The position numbers were made by a program, and so were the translations under genes. A DNA stretch of 64,000 bases, from positions 62,001 to 126,000 of the forward strand of contig NZ_JACHEG010000010.1 of assembly GCF_014201355.1 (NCBI RefSeq). The letters run 5' to 3'. Shown here one piece after another: positions 60,012 through 64,000 of this stretch. The notes beneath the pieces are model-generated. The model saw only the letters and a list, made by a program, of their open reading frames with translations. It was not told where the DNA came from and did no database searches. Within the stretch, counting starts at the first letter, position 1. Every line of letters begins with the position of its first letter. This stretch comes from Aliirhizobium wenxiniae (lineage in GTDB: Bacteria > Pseudomonadota > Alphaproteobacteria > Rhizobiales > Rhizobiaceae).

Positions 60012-62696
60012 CTAAGCTTCGATCGAACCGAAATCCTCACGTAGAGGATCACGCGCGGCGTCGGCGAATTCCATCAAATGTTCCCTTGATTGATCGTCCG
60101 AAAGTCGATCAGCTAGGTTTCGAAGCAGCAGCTCGACATCGTTGTTGAGTTCGACCGGATCAATTGACCCATCATCTGTTTGCTGAAAAATCGCCTCATT
60201 CAGGGCCTGAATGTCAGTACCGAAGACCTGCTTGACATCCTGTCGGCGCAGGAGCTGTGAACTCGAAGGTTTGCTTTTATTGGTGGAAGAGGCAGGCGGC
60301 GATTGCGCGTCGTCACCTAAGCTACCATGAGGTCCCGAGTAGATCCTCCTGTTTAAAGTCTCCTCATCGACTTCAAGATCAATTATACCTGTGGCTGGCG
60401 GCACTCGCTCCACTCTCTTCGGCTTTTCACGGCGTTTCGAAGTCCGCTTGGGCTGCGGACCGCTTACTGGCGTATTCACTGGTGGCTCGGTCTTTGCAAC
60501 GCCAACCTCACGGGTCTCATCAAGATCGAGGCGCTGTCGAAGCTCATCGATAGAGGAGATGTAAACGTGGCGCACGCCATCTTTGGCGTTAAATCTTAGT
60601 AGTTGAGCAGTTGATGGAGATTTTGCGCCATGCTCGATCGTCCATTCCACCGGCTCCATCCGAGGCTTTGCCACCGGCTTGAACCTGCGGACCTTGGCAA
60701 ACATCCGCTCCCCACCGGAATCGAGCTTCATGATCCGCATCAGCGGCATTCCGGTCACCTGCAGGATTGCCTCTTCTGGCTTCATCATCATCAGCGTGTT
60801 GACCGGAAGGAGATCGACCGACACAGGCACTTTCGAGATAGAGCGCTGCCTGCGGCCATGCCGATGCGAGTAAGAGGACTGTTCGACCCATTCGGTTGTC
60901 TTTCCCGCCGCAATGGACACTGCGGTCGCATCCTCCTGGTTCTGGAAATTCATGAACAGCTTGATCGTCGAGGCCCCCATCAGGATCTTCTGACCGGACC
61001 GTTGATAGAGCCGCTCGAGCTGGGCGCCATCTTGCAAGATAAACACGAAGCGAACGCCGTTCTTGCGAATGAGCGGCGCCAGCGTCAGTACCGTATCGAT
61101 GCGGCCTCCATTGCCGAACTCGTCGAGCATCATCAAAACCTCATGCTCACCATTCGGCAAAGGCCCCAACTGCACCAGCTTGTCCGCCATTTGCTGGATG
61201 AACATCGAGATCAGCCGCTCATAAATCTGGATGGCGTTCCAATCCGCCTGGATGAAGATGGCAAGCTTGCGCTTTCTTATCGTGTCGATCGGGATCGTGG
61301 TGATCGACGTCAGTGCCTCGACCAAAGGATTCTGCAAGAAGTTGAGCTTGGCCACGATCTCCGCGGCGATGCCTTCGCCGAGCTTCTCGTGGCGACCTGC
61401 AAATTTGGTCAGCTGCATGCGGGTCTGGTCTGACAGTACGGCCTCGTAATTCTCGAGCAGCTGAACGATCGCCTTCCGCTCGTCGGACATGGAGTTGAGG
61501 ATGCGATAGAGCTCGCTTAGCGATTTGCGCGTGTCTGGGCATTCCAGGACAAAGCCGAGCATCGCTGTCAGCAGAATTCTGGCGCTCTCTTCCCAGAAGT
61601 CGGATGAATCCGATCGCAAACGCTCCGGAAGCAGCATTTGCGTGAGCTTCTGCAGGTCGGTGATCCGCTGGTTCGGCTCGGTGCTGATCAGATCAAGCGG
61701 ATTGTAGCCATCGGTGAATCTGGAACCGGGCGCCAGAAGGAAGATGTCATAGCCTTTGTCCTTGAGATAGCCCGAGGTCTCGTCGAAGAGCTCGCCGCTC
61801 ATATCGAGAACGACCTGCGATCCTTCAAAGCTCATCATCGTGGGGATGACGAAGCCGCGCGATTTGCCCTGCCCAGGTGAGCCGATGACCATGACATGCT
61901 GGTCTCCGTCGTTGCGCAGAAGCAGGCCCTGTTTCAGGCCGAGCACGATTCCATGCTTGTCTCGCAGCCGAAAATCGGCGGCATCCTTAAGCGTCGCGAG
62001 CCTCGCTCGCCCCATGATCATTCGCTGACGCTTCTGGATGGCAAAGCCGATCGGAAAGCCCACCAGGGCACCGGCAGCAGCAATGCCCGAAAGCGCAGCA
62101 AAAACGGTCTGACGGGAGGGTTCGTGATACGCCCCGGCCATGTCCGTCGCACCAAAAGGTGCCTGATACATGGCCGCAAGATGATTGCCGTAATAGCTGG
62201 CGATTGCGGCGTGTTCCCCTGCCTTGGTCGCGACCATGTAAAAGGCGATACCGTAGACGGTGACGCCGGCATAGGCGGCGGCAAAGATCATCGCAGTCAG
62301 CGCGATCAAGCTGAACATCGACCGGACATGCAACAGATAAAGGATCTTGCGCGACAGGGCCTTCCCGCCTTTCAGCATCCATAGGCTCAAAATGAAGAAC
62401 AAGAACGGTGACGCCAACACGAAGGCGAGAATACTCAGACCGACAGTGTTTCTGGTGTGGATGACCGACCACGTGTAGTGCATGGCATCGGCAAAGCGCA
62501 CTGCACCGACATAGTCGAAATAAGACCCCTGCCCGAACGAGACGATATAGGCGTCGTAGATCGTCGCGAATATGAAAAGCCAAAGGCCGGCGGCGCCGAG
62601 GACCACGAATGGGAGGGTGATCGGTAACACCTTCTGTAGGCCAGTCCATTTCGGCCGCTCAATCTCGCTGTGTATGGACACGCTTGCCATCTTCAT
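60012..62696 (-). CDS. VirD4/TraG-type conjugative coupling protein
   Basis: 894 residues; start ATG 62696 or 62690, both inside the end of the VirB11 gene. Four membrane helices (about 22-45, 68-100, 125-160, 185-215), then Walker A GSPGQGKSRGF and Walker B MMLDEFGNGG. Hexameric ATPase that hands the relaxase-DNA complex to the T4SS. The C-terminus beyond about residue 640 is a long acidic, disordered tail not found in all relatives. Confidence 0.93.
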   Translation of the reverse strand: MKMASVSIHSEIERPKWTGLQKVLPITLPFVVLGAAGLWLFIFATIYDAYIVSFGQGSYFDYVGAVRFADAMHYTWSVIHTRNTVGLSILAFVLASPFLFFILSLWMLKGGKALSRKILYLLHVRSMFSLIALTAMIFAAAYAGVTVYGIAFYMVATKAGEHAAIASYYGNHLAAMYQAPFGATDMAGAYHEPSRQTVFAALSGIAAAGALVGFPIGFAIQKRQRMIMGRARLATLKDAADFRLRDKHGIVLGLKQGLLLRNDGDQHVMVIGSPGQGKSRGFVIPTMMSFEGSQVVLDMSGELFDETSGYLKDKGYDIFLLAPGSRFTDGYNPLDLISTEPNQRITDLQKLTQMLLPERLRSDSSDFWEESARILLTAMLGFVLECPDTRKSLSELYRILNSMSDERKAIVQLLENYEAVLSDQTRMQLTKFAGRHEKLGEGIAAEIVAKLNFLQNPLVEALTSITTIPIDTIRKRKLAIFIQADWNAIQIYERLISMFIQQMADKLVQLGPLPNGEHEVLMMLDEFGNGGRIDTVLTLAPLIRKNGVRFVFILQDGAQLERLYQRSGQKILMGASTIKLFMNFQNQEDATAVSIAAGKTTEWVEQSSYSHRHGRRQRSISKVPVSVDLLPVNTLMMMKPEEAILQVTGMPLMRIMKLDSGGERMFAKVRRFKPVAKPRMEPVEWTIEHGAKSPSTAQLLRFNAKDGVRHVYISSIDELRQRLDLDETREVGVAKTEPPVNTPVSGPQPKRTSKRREKPKRVERVPPATGIIDLEVDEETLNRRIYSGPHGSLGDDAQSPPASSTNKSKPSSSQLLRRQDVKQVFGTDIQALNEAIFQQTDDGSIDPVELNNDVELLLRNLADRLSDDQSREHLMEFADAARDPLREDFGSIEA

Positions 62697-63708
62697 CGAC
62701 CTCATCGGCAAAATAGATTTCGCTGACGCCGCGGCCGCCGACGGCGTCGCTCTTCTTCAGCTGGACCACGATTGGGATGATGGAGCGGATGTAGCGAATG
62801 ATATCGTCCCGCTCCATCCGCACATTGCTGTTGAGCACCAGTGTCGACAGGCGATTGAAGGCATGGTGGGGCGAGTTTGCATGGATCGTCGACATCGAGC
62901 CGGGGTGACCGGTATTGATGGCATTTAGGAAGTCGAACGCCTCGTCACCTCGCAACTCGCCCATAAAAACCCGATCAGGTCTCAAACGCAGCGCAGTGGC
63001 GAGGAGATCGCCCATTGTCACTTTCGCCTCTCCCTGTCCGCCTTTGGAGACGAGCAGCGACACGACATTTTCCTGGCGCGGCTCAAGCTCGGCAGTGTCC
63101 TGCATGAGAATGAACCGCTCCTGATTGGGGATGGCGGTCAGCATCGTGTTGAGGAAAGTGGTTTTGCCGGTGGACGTCCCGCCCGAGATCAGCATGCTTC
63201 GATGATTGGTTGCGGCGAGCTCAAGGAAAGCCCGGACCTGTCGAGCTCGAAGCAGCCGGGACAGTTCGACATCAACGTCATCGATATAGTCGTCACCCGT
63301 GACTTTGGTGAAACGGAACGCACCAGCCCGCTCGTAGTCGTTCAGGTCGAACCGACGGATGAACTGCTTACGGATTGAAAACGCATGGCCGGTCGCCGAG
63401 GTTGGGTTGAGGACGAACTGGACACGCTCTCCGCCTGTGAGGGTTGCCGAAAGCAGCGGGTTCTGGGCATTGACCGTTTGCTTTGTGAACGACGCCGCAC
63501 GGGACGCCATGTGGCGGATCGCCTCCTGGTCGAGGCCTTCTACCCGTTCCTTCACCATTGTGAGATGGCCGATCCTCTCCAGCCACACTTCTTCGTCGGC
63601 CTGGCAGGAAATCTCGACAACGCCAGGATCATCGAGGAAGCGTCGGATCGGCTCCAGAGCCTCGGCCAGAAAATGGTGCTCGGCCGAGATTGTAGGACGG
63701 GCGTTCAT
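62659..63708 (-). CDS. virB11: VirB11-type T4SS ATPase
   Basis: 349 residues. Walker A GGTSTGKTTF, Asp box and Walker B (TAELE, MGELRGDEAFDFL), His box GHPGSMSTIHA. Traffic ATPase at the inner face of the T4SS. Overlaps virB10 at its start (ATGA) and virD4 at its end. Confidence 0.95.
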   Translation of the reverse strand: MNARPTISAEHHFLAEALEPIRRFLDDPGVVEISCQADEEVWLERIGHLTMVKERVEGLDQEAIRHMASRAASFTKQTVNAQNPLLSATLTGGERVQFVLNPTSATGHAFSIRKQFIRRFDLNDYERAGAFRFTKVTGDDYIDDVDVELSRLLRARQVRAFLELAATNHRSMLISGGTSTGKTTFLNTMLTAIPNQERFILMQDTAELEPRQENVVSLLVSKGGQGEAKVTMGDLLATALRLRPDRVFMGELRGDEAFDFLNAINTGHPGSMSTIHANSPHHAFNRLSTLVLNSNVRMERDDIIRYIRSIIPIVVQLKKSDAVGGRGVSEIYFADEVDEDGKRVHTQRD

Positions 63709-64000
63709 CTGCCACCTCTTTGCTTGCGCAAGCGGTCGAATTCCTCGCGGACCGGATCTGGATAGAGGCCGGCAAAGTCCAGGTCGCGTGTGACGAAGAC
63801 ACTGATATCGGAGCCCTGCGGGATATGGATGGTGGGCCGGATGTTGCGACTGTCCTGGAAAGCCTCGCTGCCCAATTGCTGGATGCCGGAAGCGATCGTC
63901 TCGGCGGCGATCTGTCGGGCGCGATCCTGGGAGGTATCGCCGCTATTTTGGGGTATCCGCGTGACGCTGCCGTCACCGTTGACGACGGTGATGTACTGGT
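63705..64000 (-). CDS. virB10: VirB10-type T4SS protein, C-terminal part
   Basis: Only the last 97 residues lie in the window; the gene continues beyond base 64000. It ends RPTIHIPQGSDISVFVTRDL, the C-terminal VirB10 barrel/anchor end. VirB10 spans both membranes as part of the T4SS core. The stop overlaps the virB11 start. Confidence 0.92.
   Translation of the reverse strand, partial: QYITVVNGDGSVTRIPQNSGDTSQDRARQIAAETIASGIQQLGSEAFQDSRNIRPTIHIPQGSDISVFVTRDLDFAGLYPDPVREEFDRLRKQRGGR

Noticed and set aside
1..64000. CRISPR array or rRNA genes
   Set aside because: I saw no regularly spaced repeats of 24-40 bases and no 16S, 23S or 5S sequence.

Overview
The window looks like part of a large plasmid or chromid from an alphaproteobacterium of the order Rhizobiales (Rhizobium/Agrobacterium/Sinorhizobium type). 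Grounds are protein families typical of that group (DUF982, DUF6894, TadG-like, DUF1173-like, OccQMP-type transporters, a caa3-type oxidase with fused subunits I and III), a VirB/VirD4-type conjugation locus, and repeated GGAAC-N16/17-CGTT promoters, the signature of the alphaproteobacterial general stress sigma factor EcfG. No repABC genes lie inside the window.

Layout. 1-6.3 kb: stress-type genes (MscS channel, DUF883 protein, zinc metallopeptidase) mixed with broken genes (a glutamylcyclotransferase-like gene, a DUF2252 gene, a response regulator and a TadG-like gene). 6.3-13.3 kb: an accessory zone of small genes in which two unrelated small-protein families each occur twice. It also holds two related candidate small RNAs, each with an EcfG-type promoter and an intrinsic terminator, and several short interspersed repeats. 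13.3-21.4 kb: a diguanylate cyclase, a Fic protein, a three-gene lipid-type operon (ICMT-like methyltransferase, 2-oxoacid-dehydrogenase-type acyltransferase, SDR with a SEC-C tail), envelope lipoproteins, an L,D-transpeptidase and a second SDR. 22-30 kb: a five-gene cytochrome oxidase operon divergent from a DUF2231-like/sorbosone dehydrogenase pair, with EcfG-type promoters pointing both ways. 30-38.3 kb: small stress-type genes (PRC barrel, DUF982, short membrane proteins), most with EcfG-type promoters, plus a GGDEF-EAL protein and an orphan amino-acid binding protein. 38.3-39.1 kb: an IS21 (istB) remnant.

39.3-49.6 kb: an opine/basic-amino-acid-type ABC importer operon with an embedded alanine racemase and its XRE and AraC regulators, then an MFS exporter, a second related AraC regulator, a methyltransferase and a HAD-like protein. 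49.7-64 kb: conjugation. A mobilization operon (membrane protein, ParA, RHH-type protein, MobC-like protein, relaxase) faces a divergent set of secreted proteins (two SNase-like proteins, a TrbM-like protein). The VirB10, VirB11 and VirD4 genes, running off the right edge, follow on the minus strand.

The strongest cross-cutting signal is the EcfG-type promoter. I see about a dozen good matches, nearly all 24-50 bases upstream of a start codon. The left 38 kb therefore reads as an accumulated stress-response island carrying many frameshifted or truncated genes, and the right 25 kb as transport plus plasmid transfer.
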